The notes: generated by a model from the letters alone, not told the origin. 64,000 nucleotides of DNA from Takifugu bimaculatus (GCA_004026145.2 CP034979.1:7682086-7746085); one strand, 5' to 3'; shown: positions 44,372-57,653, counted from the first letter of the stretch. Numbers and translations are program-made.

Positions 44372-44635
44372 GCTGAAGCAGCAATTTTTAGTGCTCAAAT
44401 CCGCCCATCGTGCACGAGAAAAGTGATGATGAAGGCTTCACAGGAACAGCGAAAGAATTTAATTACGTTGCTGTAACGGCGTTCTAGTTTTACGCCTGGG
44501 TTTTTTTCTTTAATTGGCAGGAGAATGTTGAGGAGAAGGTGACCAAAACACGCATTTCCTCATTTTTAATTTTCTATTCCCGTCTGTTTACATGATGGTT
44601 CAGTGTGAACAGAAGCTTTTGTCAGCAGGTTCAGC

Positions 44636-44639
<4 letters not shown>

Positions 44640-44728
<89 letters not shown>
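44640..44728 (+). repeat. Compound (TG)n(GA)n microsatellite
   Basis: About 32 TG units followed by about 12 GA units. Confidence 0.95.
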
Positions 44729-44729
<1 letters not shown>

Positions 44730-44862
44730 ATAGGCTCGGTTTGGTCCAGAAGAGAAGATTTATGGTCTTTCTGATTCGAAAACAACAGTTTAGGGATGAA
44801 AGTCAGTGAAGATTTTGAATAATTCCGAACGGCCTCCAGCTGAGATGCTGAAGATTGAGGAG

Positions 44863-45007
44863 CGACACGGTCTCAGAGCTCCTGGGAACACGGTCTCAGA
44901 GGTCCTGCAACACGGTCTCAGAGCTCCTGGGACACGGTCTCAGAGCTCCTGGAACACGGTCTCAGAGGTCCTGGGACACGGTCTCAGAGCTCCTGCAACA
45001 CGGTCTC
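44863..45007 (+). repeat. Minisatellite, 22-bp unit
   Basis: About 6.5 copies with the core ACACGGTCTCAGAGCTCCTG. Copies alternate between GAGCTCC and GAGGTCC. Confidence 0.9.
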
Positions 45008-47459
45008 AAGGCAGAATTTATGTAATTAAACAATGGAAACGAGCTCAGAAGAAACACAAATGAAACAGGAAAGAATAAAAATGGGCCTTATTATGTGAAA
45101 TCCAGAAGCCAAAGCGCCGATTTGACTCATTGATGGCGGCTGAAGATGTTTTGGTTAAAGATCAGGAATAAAACGGTGGATTTGTGTTCAACGAGCCGCC
45201 GGGCTGCAGCTGAGTTCGGGTCCAAAAGCTGCGTTCCTAAAAGTGGAAACGCTCCCAAAGGGCGAAAGAGAAGCCGTAAAGCTGCGACACCTGGAACCCG
45301 GCGCTCCGCTGGGAAGCGCCGCTCCAAGGTCGGTGGGCAGGGAACGTTCCGCCTGCTCCCATAACATCCCGTTTTATCAGCCATTGTTTCTTCCTGGCCC
45401 CCGTTGGGGAGGCCTCCAGCTCCGCTCCCCCTGCCTCCATCTTCCCTGCTCGCTGACGGATGTTGGGGATGCGGAGCAGATGGAGAGTCGGGGGGGGGGG
45501 GGCTGACAGAATAAGGCCGGGGGGAGGTGAGACCAGCACCGGAAGGTCTCCCCGGGGAGCCGGGCCGCCCTTATCGCTCTTTTCATCTGTCGCGCGGATG
45601 TGATGAAGTTGGGTGGAGTCTCTTCTCTTCCACGCGCTCGTTGTCAGTCCCAGGGTTTCACCGTCCCCCCCCCATCCCCCTGACGGTGACCTTTGCCCTC
45701 CAGGAGACACAAAACAGGGACACAAACACACAGTCAGTGCATGAAATGTCTGATGTCACCAGGAAGTGGGTCTCTTCCAGTATTCCTTAGTCAGTGTGGT
45801 GGTGTCCCAGTGGGACGAGGACAACGGTCCAATCAACACGACCGGGTGGGAGGGGCCGCCGACGTTTGGGCCCCCAGCTGGTCGTCTGTTCGAGTCTCGT
45901 CGCCACCGGTTGTCGTACCTGAGCACCGCCCAGGTCCTCTCCACCTCACGTCTGTGTCCTACGTCTCAACTCTCTCCGTCCCCCGAAGGCGCTCCGCTCG
46001 GCTGCGTCTCGCTGTCAGAAGACGTTTCAATTTGGCCCCCCTCCCTCAGGTTGAGGCAAATTACCACTTCAAAGGGCTGCGCCTGCGTCGGTCTGTCCCG
46101 GTGGGGTCCAGCCCCCCCTCCCCACCGCTCAGCAACGCTGATGAGGGCCGGGCGCCGCTGTCACGTCTTCCATTCGCTCGGGGACGAGCCGCACAACGGA
46201 CGTCGTGATTAGGAGTCGGTCTAAATGGTGTTTGTCCACGCTGGGGGGGGGACGTTTGGTGGGACGCTGTCCCCCATGAGACAAGCGCGGAGGGAGGCGA
46301 CCGTGTGAGGAAACAGCTGCTTTTTAAAGCTTTTCCACTATTTTTATTACTGACGTGAGGACACGGAACTGCCCCCCCCCTCGACGCTAATGACGAACCT
46401 GTCTTTTGTGACATAAATCATCCACAGAAACGGGAGGAAACGACTCGTTTGACCCCTTTTAGAACTCTGCATCCGACACTGAGGCGTGTTTACCTGCTCC
46501 GGAATTCCAGGCGCATTTAAAGCCCATTAATTCGTTGACAAATCCGGGCCTGTGATGCTCATTTAAACATTTTCCTTTCCCATTAATTAACCTCTGGAAT
46601 ATTTCATCTCTAGAGTGTCCATCACTGGCGAGGACAGCTGTGACATTTAGAGTCTGATCACACCCGCAGCTCGTCTCCCGGCCTGTTATTGACGAGGCGC
46701 CGTTGTCTGGGAATATTTAGGAAATCCTGCCACTAGCGCAGCTTCTTACCCATTTAGAGGGAAAACAAAAGAGGCAATTTAGTTTTGGTTCCTCATAAAA
46801 CCAAACCAGGGTGCAGGTGGGAAACAGGAGCCAGAGGAGCCCTCACAAGACCCCCGGACTGGTCTTCACGTGACCTTTGACCTCTCCTTTGCTATAGCGC
46901 AGCAGCACGAGCTAAATGAAGTTAATGCTTAAAGAGGGATTCTTTTGACAGCCATCCCAGTACATACACCTGCACCTGGGAATCCTCCGCTTCCGTTCAT
47001 GCACAGAGACACACAACTGCCAGCAAAAGCGTTCCGGCGCAGGCACAGAGCTGCACGGCGGAGCTGCGGAGCGGGGAAGCGGGAAGCGGAGCCCTGTCCG
47101 GGCTCAGGATCTCAGAGGGTTTTGGACATTTCTTCTGTTTCCTTCTCTCCCGCTGTTGCGACCGGCTCTTCCTAGCTGATGGGAACTCTTTGTGTTGCAG
47201 CCAAAGATGAGAAGACAGGCCGGGAATGCAGCGGCGTGGCCTTAGCACCGCGCGGCTCTGGCCTCCTGCACACCCTCCGCCTCCCGAACCGCTGATAAAA
47301 GTCATCCCAAAGACCTTCCTTTTCTCCGTCGATGGTGGGAATTGAGAGATAAGCTGGGTACTGAGGTAAATACTGGGCCTTCTCCAGGGAACAGGGAGTT
47401 CCCAGCATGCTCTGATATGACTATGCAGAGGTTGTGAAGGTTGCAGAGCGCACGCGCGC

Positions 47460-47494
<35 letters not shown>

Positions 47495-48047
47495 GATGTT
47501 TCATCGCCAGCAACACTGTCATAACCTGCCAGTCAACACTGGAAAAGAACCAGTCAAAGATGTACATTAAACTATTAAATCCACACTTCTCCTTTCATTT
47601 CTGTAAAAGGAATGTGGGACATTGATCATTCCGATTTTCTGACAATAAAAACCACTTCCCTCCTCGGAGTAAATGACGATAAACTGCATAGGAAGGTCAC
47701 TGTGGCTGCATGTGGAATTTTGTTGAAGCTGAAAGCTTTTCCCACTTTTTCTTTTATGCAGCAGCAGCAGCAAAAAAAACCCCAAAAAAAACGAGCTGGG
47801 AAATATTCAAATTCAACTTTATTTATTCCAGCTTGTCATCGCTGTTCACAGTTAACCAAAATAAACGAATCACCCGAACTACAACATACAAGCTAGTTGA
47901 CTAGTGACTCAGCATGTTAGCATAAATGTGCTAAAAACCAGGTTGCGTCTAAGGTCCAGATCAAAGAGATCAAAGAAACAGAGTGATTATGAAGACAGTG
48001 GTCAGGCTGACCCTGGACCTGCCTCAGCCTTGACTCTCTGGGACGGG

Positions 48048-48049
<2 letters not shown>
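45008..48049. other. Gene-poor region, middle part
   Basis: No recognisable gene. The stretch 46490-46800 is repeat-free and rich in ATTTAAA/ATTAAT words, which suggests a regulatory element. A complement ORF at 47172-47408 (starting MLGTPCSLEKAQYLPQYPAY) looks protein-like, but I cannot match it or find splice partners. A GT run occupies 47462-47492. Confidence 0.4.

Positions 48050-48090
<41 letters not shown>
48050..48090 (+). repeat. (CA)n microsatellite
   Basis: About 20 CA units. Confidence 0.95.
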
Positions 48091-48092
<2 letters not shown>

Positions 48093-48703
48093 GATATAGC
48101 CCAGTCAAGGTAATTATTCAAGTCAGAGATAAATTCTAACGAAGCGGCTGTGGAATGCGTTCAAATCGGCGCAGGTCCCATTAATGGTATAGCAGCGCTC
48201 GCGGGAGGCTGCTCATTATTCTTATCATTTATCTCAAGGAAATGAAAGACGGAACATAAAAGTCAACAAGAGCACGAGTGGAAGTGCAGTGGAAGGTCAA
48301 TCTAAAAAAAAAATCCTGCTGAATTTCCCACAACTTAAACTTTTATTCTCCAAGGTTGTTGTCTGAGTTAACAGGAGGGTAATGAGCTGTCAATCAAATG
48401 GCCAGACTTTGATTCATGGGCACCTTAACGGAGGGCCCGGTCCAATAAAGGCTGACGCCTGCAGACACAGAAACAATCAGACCCGTCTGCGTCTCGATAC
48501 ACCAGTATAAAATATAAATGTATAAAATATCAACACCCCCCCCCCCCCCCCCCCTCGTTGGCATTGTAGTGCATGGATGTGTGTGTGTGTGTGTGTTGTT
48601 AATCTTTGGACAGGAACCTGTCCGTGTTTTTTTTGTGTGACACTTTCTCTCATTATTAGATACACGGCCTCCTGCTGGGAGAGCCAGGTGTTGCTGGGGC
48701 CTG

Positions 48704-48704
<1 letters not shown>

Positions 48705-48779
<75 letters not shown>
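48705..48779 (+). repeat. (CA)n microsatellite
   Basis: About 37 uninterrupted CA units. Confidence 0.95.
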
Positions 48780-48781
<2 letters not shown>

Positions 48782-49648
48782 CGGCTGTAACCTGTTCATG
48801 AGCTCACGGGTGCACGGTGCAGGTGTGAATGTTGGAGTGTTGAAGTGCTACTCGTGGAGCCTGTTTCTCCGCTCGCAGCTGTCAGGTCGGCGTGACGACG
48901 CCATGACAGGAAGCACAAACGAGAGCGGAGTTGGGGCCCGTTCCTTCTCATCCTGGAAGGAACGCGCGGAAGGAAACAAGGCGGCGACTTGTTCGGGAGG
49001 AGCGCCCCCTGCTGGCGGAGGTGCATGGACGGCAACGCGGGAACATGTTCTCCAAAGGTGGAACATTAAAGAACCCTTTTGTGAGGTATTAATCCGCTAG
49101 AGTTTGCAATAATGTAGCAACTAGGACCTTTTGTTTGTGAGGGAGTTTACACCTGGGGGGGGTGGTGGGGGGGGGGCAGATTGGCCTATTCATGGAAGCT
49201 GTATGATGTCACACGCTTCGACCTCCAGCAGGGAGGCAGCAATCGTTCTGTTTATCTGCTGCTGGCATTATGGACTCTGTTTAGTCTGGGAGTGTTATTA
49301 ACCATGGGGGGGGGGTGGGGGGGGGGGTGTCTATTGTTTGGGAACACAACATTTCCCAGCAGACATCTAATCACTAATCTGTTTACTTTTTAGATTTTCA
49401 TGTCCTCAATAGGGGACCTCAGCCACCTCCATCCACTTCATTTGATTGGACGAGGGACACTTTGCCCTTGACGGGGTCCAAAACGCACAAAGGTCACAAA
49501 GGTCGCGCGTTTTAATCTTTTCACGGGTTTCTTCCCTAAATCCCCCCACGGAAGAGAGATCCGCTCCCATGAATACTAACTGCTGCTCTTCCTCTGTTGA
49601 CCATGAGTTGGACGTTTTTGATGCGGCAATGTTGTGATTGACAGCTGG

Positions 49649-49769
49649 GTTCTGCTGGGTTCTGCTGGGTTCTGCTGGGTTCTTCTGGGTTCTGCTGGGT
49701 TCTTCTGGGTTCTTCTGGGTTCTGCTGGGTTCTGCTGGGTTCTGCTGGGTTCTTCTGGGTTCTGCACTC
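49649..49769 (+). repeat. Minisatellite, 11-bp unit (TTCTGCTGGGT)
   Basis: About 11 copies, with TTCTTCTGGGT variants interspersed. Confidence 0.95.
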
Positions 49770-49969
49770 TTCCAGTCAGCCCGGATGAACTTTAGGATTT
49801 CTATTTTTATAAACACCAGCATGTTGGATCTTAATAAGCCCCGCGTTATTATGCGATCACACGCAGCCGTTTATTCAGAACCATCCACACGGGGAGGAGC
49901 TCAAACAGCTCCAGTGCTCCCAGTAGGAGAGGAAACAGCAGAACATTACATCTTTCCATTGAAGTAGCT

Positions 49970-50290
49970 CTTGGAATGTGAATTAAAATGTGCTTATTCT
50001 CATCTCCAGTGCTGATAATAAATCTATTTGTGGCTCCCCACCACCTCCTCCCACCTCCTCCCACCTCCTCCCACCTCTCTTCATTAACTTTCTCTTCAAA
50101 TAATTTCCTATAAGGTCTCAGTGCGATAATTAATCGAGTCAATTCATTCAAACTGTGGTCGAAAAATCCAACTTTCTAATTATAGGGCATTAATTATCTC
50201 TTGATAATCATTTATTCATTAAGAGATCCAGCAGAACAGCTTCCTCCCGCTATTCTCCTTTTTTACAATAACATTCCCTAATTGAAAAGT
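49970..50290. other. ATTA-rich stretch, candidate conserved noncoding element
   Basis: Many TAAT/ATTA words in short order (ATAATTAATCG, GGGCATTAATTATC, ATTCATTAAGAG), a composition typical of homeodomain-bound enhancers. A (CACCTCCTCC)4 repeat sits inside. Conservation cannot be tested here. Confidence 0.35.
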
Positions 50291-50744
50291 AGCTTTGGAA
50301 GAGTAATCTTCCGGAAGAATCTACAGGACAGAAGCTCTTTGAAACAAACGAGTCATGTTTCATTCCTTCAATCGATGTGTGTGTGTGTGTGTGTGTGGGT
50401 GTGTGTGTGTGTGTGGGGTGTGTGTGTGTGTGGGTGTGTGTGTGTGTGTGTGTCCTGCTCTGTTGCAGTCCGTGATCAGGGATAAACTGGTTGGAAGTCG
50501 GAATGCAGGTAAAAGGAAGCCGGTTCAGGTGTTTTGGTGACTGCTCTCGACGTCCTTCCAGACGCTGTTGAAGCTAAAGAGGGGAAAAAAATAAGTATCA
50601 AGGGGACATTTGATGCTACACGGCTCATGCGATCAAAAGAGCTGAAGAATTGCGCTTCCAAGGCTGCGGTGACAGGTTTGATCCTTGTTAAAAGGAAAGA
50701 AATCCGTCCGTGTGGCGTCGGCAGTGATGTGACGGTTGATGAAA

Positions 50745-51320
50745 GTGGGGAGGAGAGGAGAGGAGAGGAGAGGAGAGAGAGAAGAGGGAGGAGAGGGGGG
50801 AGAGGAGATAGGGAGAGGAGAGGAGAGGAGAGGAGAGGAGAGGGGAGGAGAGGAGAGGAGAGAGGAGAGAGGAGGAGGAGAGGGAGGAGGAGAGGGAGGG
50901 AGGAGGAGGAGAGGAGGGGAGAGGGGGAGAGGGGAGAGGGGAGGGGAGGAGGGGAGAGGAGGAGGAGAGGAGAGGAGGGGAGGGATGAGAGGGAAGGGAG
51001 AGAGGGAGGAGAGAGGGGGAGGGAGAGGGGAGGAGAGGGGAGGAGGGAGGGAGAGGAGAGAGGGAGGAGAGGAGGAGGGGAGAGGAGAGGAGAGGAGAGG
51101 GAGGAGAGGAGAGGAGAGGAGAGGAGGGAGAGGGAGGAGAGGGAGAGAGAGGGAGAGGGAGAGGAGAGAGAGGAGAGGAGAGGGAGGAGAGGAGAGGAGA
51201 GGGGAGAGGAGGGGGAGGAGGAGAGAGGAGAGGAGAGGAGAGGAGAGGAGAGGAGAGGAGAGGAGAGGAGAGGAGAGGGAGAGGAGAGGAGAGGAGAGGA
51301 GAGGAGAGGAGAGGAGGGGA
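50745..51320 (+). repeat. (GGAGA)n polypurine satellite, second copy
   Basis: About 575 nt of nearly pure A/G on the plus strand with the same AGGAGAGG theme as 33592-34413. The flanks differ from the first copy. Confidence 0.95.
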
Positions 51321-52270
51321 CAGAGCTCAGAGTTCTGGTCCACCTGTGCCGTATCACAGAGGGGCTTGGTGCCGAACGGGTCTGGCCTCTCCGTCCTGGA
51401 TTTTCCCCAGATCCTGTCCTACTTAGAGGAGCAGGCCGTCCCGCCGGACCAGCAGCAGCTGAACCCTTGACCTGGTCTGGCCCCTCCCTTGGTGGCCTGG
51501 CCCCTCCCTTGGTGGTCTGGCCCCTCCCTCGGTGGTCTGGCCCCTCCCTTGGTGGTGCCCTGCAGGAGAGGAGCTGCGAGCAGATGCGGCTCTTCGCTTC
51601 TTTGTCTCTTTTTAATTGACTTTTTAACGAGGCCGCGCTCAACTTGACCAGCTCCACCCCTTCATCCCCGACCACGGCGCCAAAGCCATTTAGACCGTGT
51701 GTGCGCGCGCGTGCACGTGCTGCAGCCAATTTGGGAACCAGTGAGCAGCGTAAATGAACAACATGTTTATATGCATGATAATGCCGACCCCTCGCTTCCT
51801 GTCACAGGGGGTCAAACTACATAATTTGTTTTCACTGAGATGAAAATATCCTCCTGGGAGGATTGGGAGCAAATGATTTCACACCACTGTCATAATAGGA
51901 ACCTGCACCAGGAGAGTCATTTAAACACTCCTGAGGGGGCGGGAGGGGGGGGATGTGGGGGATGTGGGTAGACTTTGCATGACAGCAGGAAATGATAAAG
52001 TGGAATATTTCGAGTGTTAATTCTAGTTATTAGTTCCTCCAATTTTAACCAATCACATATCAAAGCACCTGCACCCAGCGTCTCTTTCTTCTCCAGATGT
52101 GCGTCACCTCTGGTGAAGCCAAAATTTAACAGTCACTCAAAGCTGCCGAGGGGAACCGCTGCCAAAAACAGCTGTATTTAAATGACAGGCTGAGCAGGAT
52201 GACAGCTGTCATGGCAGCTGCACGCACACCTCCCTCCCTCTGGCGTGGCTCGAGACACAGGTGAACATGC
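51321..52270. other. Noncoding stretch with candidate regulatory sequence
   Basis: A short repeat of CCCCTCCCTTGGTGGTCTGG type lies at 51478-51556. The part 51990-52200 is repeat-free and AT-rich with TGTTAATTCTAGTTATTAG and CAGCTG words. No gene is seen. Confidence 0.35.
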
Positions 52271-53365
52271 TGCGGCCTGACTCCTCCCCTTCACCGGACC
52301 CCTCCCCTTCGCCTGACCCCTCCCCTTCGCCAAACCCCTCCCCTTTATCCTCTATATGTTGTGGCCTGACTCCTCCCCTTCACCAGACCCCTCCCCTTCG
52401 CCTGACTCCTCCCTTTCACCTTCTATATGCTGTGGCCTGACTCCTCCCCTTCACCTGACCCCTCCCCTTCGCCTGACTCCTTCCCTTCACATTCCATATG
52501 TTGTGGCCTGACTCCTCCCCTTCACCTGACCCCTCCCCTTCGCCTGACTCCTCCCCTTCACATTCCATGTTGTGGCCTGACTCCTCCCCTTCACCTGACC
52601 ACTCCCCTTCGCCTGACTCCTCTCTTTCACCTTCTATATGTTGTGGCCTGACTCCTCCCCTTCACCTGACCCCTCCCCTTCGCCTGACTCCTCCCCTTCA
52701 CATTCCATATGTTGTGGACTGACTCCTCCCTTCGCCTGACTCCTCCCCTTCGCCTGACTCCTCCCTTCATATTCTATATATTGTGGCCTGACTCCTCCCC
52801 TTCACCTGACTCCTCCCTTTCACCTTCTATATGTTGTGGCCTGACTCCTCCCCTTCACCTGACTCCTCCCTTTCACCTTCTATATGTTGTGGCCTGACTC
52901 CTCCCCTTCACCTGACTCCTCCCCTTCATATTCTATATGTTGTGGCCTGACTCCTCCCCTTCACCTGACTCCTCCCTTTCACCTTCTATATGTTGTGGCC
53001 TGACTCCTCCCCTTCACCTGACTCCTCCCCTTCATATTCTATATGTTGTGGCCTGACTCCTCCCCTTCACCTGACTCCTCCCTTTCACCTTCTATATGTT
53101 GTGGCCTGACTCCTCCCCTTCACCTGACTCCTCCCCTTCATATTCTATATGTTGTGGCCTGACTCCTCCCCTTCACCTGACTCCTCCCCTTCATATTCTA
53201 TATGTTGTGGCCTGACTCCTCCCCTTCACCTGACTCCTCCCTTTCACCTTCTATATGTTGTGGCCTGACTCCTCCCTTCACTTGACTCCTCCCTTCGCCT
53301 GACTCCTCCCTCCACCTGACTCCTCCCTGCCTGACTCCTCCCTTTCACCTTCTATATGTTGTGCT
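52271..53365 (+). repeat. Minisatellite of nested pyrimidine-rich units
   Basis: About 1.1 kb built from CCTGACTCCTCCCCTTCAC subunits, grouped into higher-order units of about 50-70 nt ending in TTCTATATGTTGTGG. Almost purely pyrimidine on the plus strand between the TATATG marks. Confidence 0.95.
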
Positions 53366-54385
53366 CTTCTTCTCTGGTGCTGACCCAAGTCTTTCTCTGC
53401 ACGAGTTTAAAACAAGTCAGAAGAATGTTAAAATGGCGTCGCGGCGCAGCCCAACCCAAACCCGCCCGTGTCTCTGACAGCGGCGTGCACGTTTGGGAGG
53501 ATTCTGATGCCTCCTGACTCATTTTTGATGCCGTCACTTGATCCAAACATACCAGGTCTCCATCAGAAAAGGTCCAAAAGGTCGTTTCCCCTCTCCATTG
53601 CTGCTGGGGGCGGGGCATCAACCATGGCGAGTTTCCCAGACCCAGGCCCGCCTCCAGCAAGCTTCATTTCCTGCGTGCTAAATTCAAATAAGTGCGAGCT
53701 TTGACGGCGCGGCGCTTCATTGTTGTACCTTCGCTAATATCCTGGTTTATTAAATCCTGGTGGGGAACAATCGCAGGTATATTTGACGCATCACTAAACC
53801 TTCCGGCCTCCTGCGTGTGCTGTAAACACAGTTTATGCACCAAATAGGAAAGAAAATCTCATTTTCAAACGGAAACCGACATCACCCACGTCAAATATTA
53901 ACCCCCCCCCCGCCCACACACACACACACACACACACACCCCACACACACACACACACACTCTTTCATGCCTCCCTTTGGTTTATGTACCTGTTTGTAGC
54001 CGCCGCGGGGCATTAGCACGGGTGGATTGTTCCCTTTCCGGAGTTCCCATCTGATAGTGAGAGCGAGGGAGAGACAGGCATGGGGGGTTCGGAGAGGCCT
54101 CCTCTCTTGTTGGGTCCCTCGTGGCACTTCTGTGCTGCGGAAGGAAACGGGAATGTTGCGACACTTTGCTCCGGCCGGCAGCGGAACCTGATTGTTTCTG
54201 CCACTCAGTCGACGGCGGTTTTTTTTTGTTGGGAAATCAGAGCCGGGACTCGGGATGGAGCCCCCGGAGGAGAGCCGGTGCCATAGTTGAGAGGGAAATG
54301 CCTTCTGGCACTGCTCCGCCAACCCTTGATTTGAACAGACACGAGCTGCTGGGCACGGCCGAGGGATCGAGGAGGCGTAAATGGC

Positions 54386-54417
<32 letters not shown>

Positions 54418-54495
54418 ATAAAAACCGAATGGTCCAAATTTAACGATGCCTCTTTCGGCTGAGGTCTCATTAATTAAAATCCCATCACACACACA

Positions 54496-54533
<38 letters not shown>

Positions 54534-57500
54534 CACACACACACACTGAATGGACAAAATGTGTACAAACCGGAGAAATACTTCCCAGCAACATCAGCGA
54601 CGACAGGCTAATGCTAATATATAATAATATATAAGTGTGTTCTGTTCGTGGTTCGGTCCATTTTTTGGGGTGAGGAAAGTTCTGGTGCTTTGACCCACTC
54701 CTGGATCTGTAGGCGTTCGGGCCTCCGTGCGCTGCCACTCACACACTCACACACTCACACACTCACACACTCACACCCCTGGTTTTTAGTGCACGGGCAG
54801 CTTTTTCTCTCTGCTATTAACGGAATGGGTGGATGAAGCAGATGTTCCTCTGGAGCTGACCCGTATCGACGTTCTCCGCCCCCCCCCCGTGACCCGAATG
54901 GTTCTCCTCCGCAGGGCTGTCAGGGCTTGGTTCTCCTGCGCAGGAACACGTGCCCTCTGCACCCGAGGTAATGAAAAATAAATCAGCAAACAAATGAATT
55001 AGCAATCACAAAGGGAGGAAAAACAAAGAGCCTTTAAATTAGGTTGGAGGGGAAACGGGTTCGTCTTAACGGTTCTGGTGTTTCTGATCCCCTTGTGATG
55101 ATCCAAAGTGTGTTTGGGGGAACAAAGCCAGGTTCCAGGTCCCTGATCTCATTAGATTTCTGCTCATTGTTGGGTTCTCTGCCCTTTTTGATGAAGCATC
55201 CTGTAAAAAGGCCTCAGCGGGCTAGTTTTGCTAGGTACGGTGTGGAACACGCATCACTCACGGGCTTCGCGTTCTCCATGAAGGTGTCTTGGATCAAAGA
55301 GACGAATTTCAATTGCAAACAAAAGGCCTTGATGTTTCAGAACCGGCAAAGAAAAGAGCTCTGGGATGTGGTCCAGGTGGCCACAGCTGTACGATCAGCT
55401 GCACATCTGTCACGCTAATAAACACGGAGAGTCTCTGGTGTAATTGGCCGCCTTTAAAATCCTATTAAATGAAGCGTAGCAGGAAACGTCTTCTTCAGAC
55501 GTCGACACTGATACCGTGCATCCGATATTAGCTTAGCAAGCAGCGAGCATGTTTTGATTGGACGCTAAGTATTCCATCCATCACCTTCATGCATAGATCA
55601 TTAGAGGCATCTGGGTTGACAAGACCAGCCAAGACCAGACCGCCCCCGCAGAACCTTTCATTATGCTCCAGCTTGGCGGTTGCCAAAGAGATGCGATGCT
55701 AAGTGGCTCATCCAGCCGTAGCTATTAGCTACAGAAACTTGTTAGAGCCAAATTAAATTAATTTTGATCATTTGAAGAAACCCCAGGACAATAAGGCAAT
55801 AAGTCACCCTGGACATCAGAGAATAAATGTCATTACTGGGTTTCACACCTCTGGACATCGTGGATGCTAACGTTGCTAAGGTTCCCGGTCAAGAGAACGC
55901 GGGCTGTTTTTACAGCAGCATTTTATGTATATGTTGTATATGTTGTCACACCGTAGTTTCTAACTACCTGTCATTTTTTTAAAGGCGCCGTAAATGTGAA
56001 GTAAGTCATAAAACTCGTTTATTTTGAAATGCTAGCTAGTAGCCTTGTAGATACAGTCAATGAGGAGAGAATCAGCAAATACCCATCAGTGTTCTATAAT
56101 ATTTGAACAGTTTTGTGATGTATGAAAATACATACATTTGTTCTCACCCCAGCTAACATCACGTTGTGATTTTATTAGCATCTGATGCTAAAGCCGACTC
56201 TTGTTTTTGCTACTTGACAGTAAATGTTTTACACTGGTTACTTTGTATTGGCTCAGTTTCACCATAGAGTGCTGTCATTAATTACTGCTGTGTGCTAAAA
56301 CAATATTAAACAGTAAGTAGCCTTAGCTTCAGTAAGCTAATCTGTGTTCCGGATTCCGACACTGCCAACATTTGGGAATGCCATTGATGTTTTTTTCAAC
56401 TGTTAGATAGCCAGAGGGGTGGATGTGGTATCGGTTGATGTGGATTTCCATGAGCTCATTGAGGAGCGAGAGCTAACACGTTGCTAACACGTGCGCAGGT
56501 TTCCCTGCTGAATCACACAAGAGCCTGCGATGAATCCTGGCTCCTAATAAAGATCCGAACGCTCCGCGTCTGCTTCCAGGTTGTGATTAAATCATGTCCT
56601 TTTTGCTCCACTCACCCACATTTTGCTCATCTATAAATATCCGTCATAATCAAACACCCTCGTTTCAAAATGAGTCATTAAACTAAGATCATGTGAACAA
56701 AATACAAGAACTTCCACAAAAGTGAGGAAAGGCGGGTGTACAGGAGGTGCACGAGGATCTCCTCAGCAAACCAACCAGTCGACCACCTGACCACTGGAAC
56801 CCCCCTGGAATTATGGGTAATGGAGTCCATGGTGTCATAGCCCTAATTACCCAAGACTGAAATATGTCCTGAATGGATCTGGATGATGCGGACCACTTCA
56901 GACACCTGAGTCCCCACAAACGGGGGACTTAGCATTAGCATTAGCCTCGTCGCCCACGTGCAAATCGTTATTGTTGTACTCTCGTTAGCGTTTAAATCCG
57001 CTGAGCTGAAGAACCCGCATTAATATTCCGGGCGCTCCTGTACCGCCCACAGCTATACACCGGATCCGCTCTGGATATGGATCCAATATTGCATCTGCAA
57101 CTACTCGCCACGGGAGAGTTACCCCGGTTATTCCAGCAGACGAAGGGAGGAGATCACATGACGTTGGGATCCCAGTGGAGCGTTAGCATCGGCTGCCTGT
57201 TGAAAGCCAAATCAATGAAGGAAACACAACCCGTGTCTATCTGTTGTTTATAGGGCAACAAAACGTTTCTGGGAAAACTGTGCACCGGTACGATTCTGGG
57301 AAAACCGCTACACGTAGCCGGAGCTAAATCAACGCGGTTATTGGATTCCCTCCCACCGCTGGTGCTCATGTGCCGATTTAATACGCGAGCAGCAGCGGCT
57401 GCGAGGCTTCGCTAAAGGCGACGGCCAACTCCAGTGTCCGAAGCTATTAGCGATTCCTGTTCCACCAAAGTGCTGCTCCGGGGTGCCGGTTTCCCTGGAT

Positions 57501-57647
57501 TTTACATTCCCTCACATCAAATCAAAGGCTGATTCTTTTCCCTCTGCCTACCTTCGTAGTCTCCCTGAACAACGGGGGTTTGGAGGGGGGGCTCAGAGGC
57601 AAACACAAAAACGCGGTGCTTTTTTGGTCCAATTTAAAGCAGAACAA
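53366..57647. other. Gene-poor region, right part
   Basis: No recognisable exon in about 4.3 kb. CA runs lie at 53922-53961 and 54486-54546, and an ACACACTCAC repeat at 54739-54776. The stretch 55440-57050 is repeat-free and AT-rich. A 124-codon plus ORF at 55044-55418 has no recognisable domain. Confidence 0.45.
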
Positions 57648-57653
57648 TTTATT
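57648..57653 (-). terminator. Poly(A) signal of hs3st1-type gene
   Basis: TTTATT on the plus strand, AATAAA on the complement, about 310 nt beyond the stop. Confidence 0.55.

Noticed and set aside
44079..44476. Poly-Leu and Cys/Phe-rich ORFs
   Set aside because: Translation of the CTGCTTCTC minisatellite in different frames.
45880..45910. tRNA B-box-like TGTTCGAGTCTC
   Set aside because: No A box or cloverleaf can be drawn in the preceding 60 nt.
55044..55418. 124-codon plus-strand ORF
   Set aside because: No recognisable domain, no splice context and no codon pattern to set it apart from chance.
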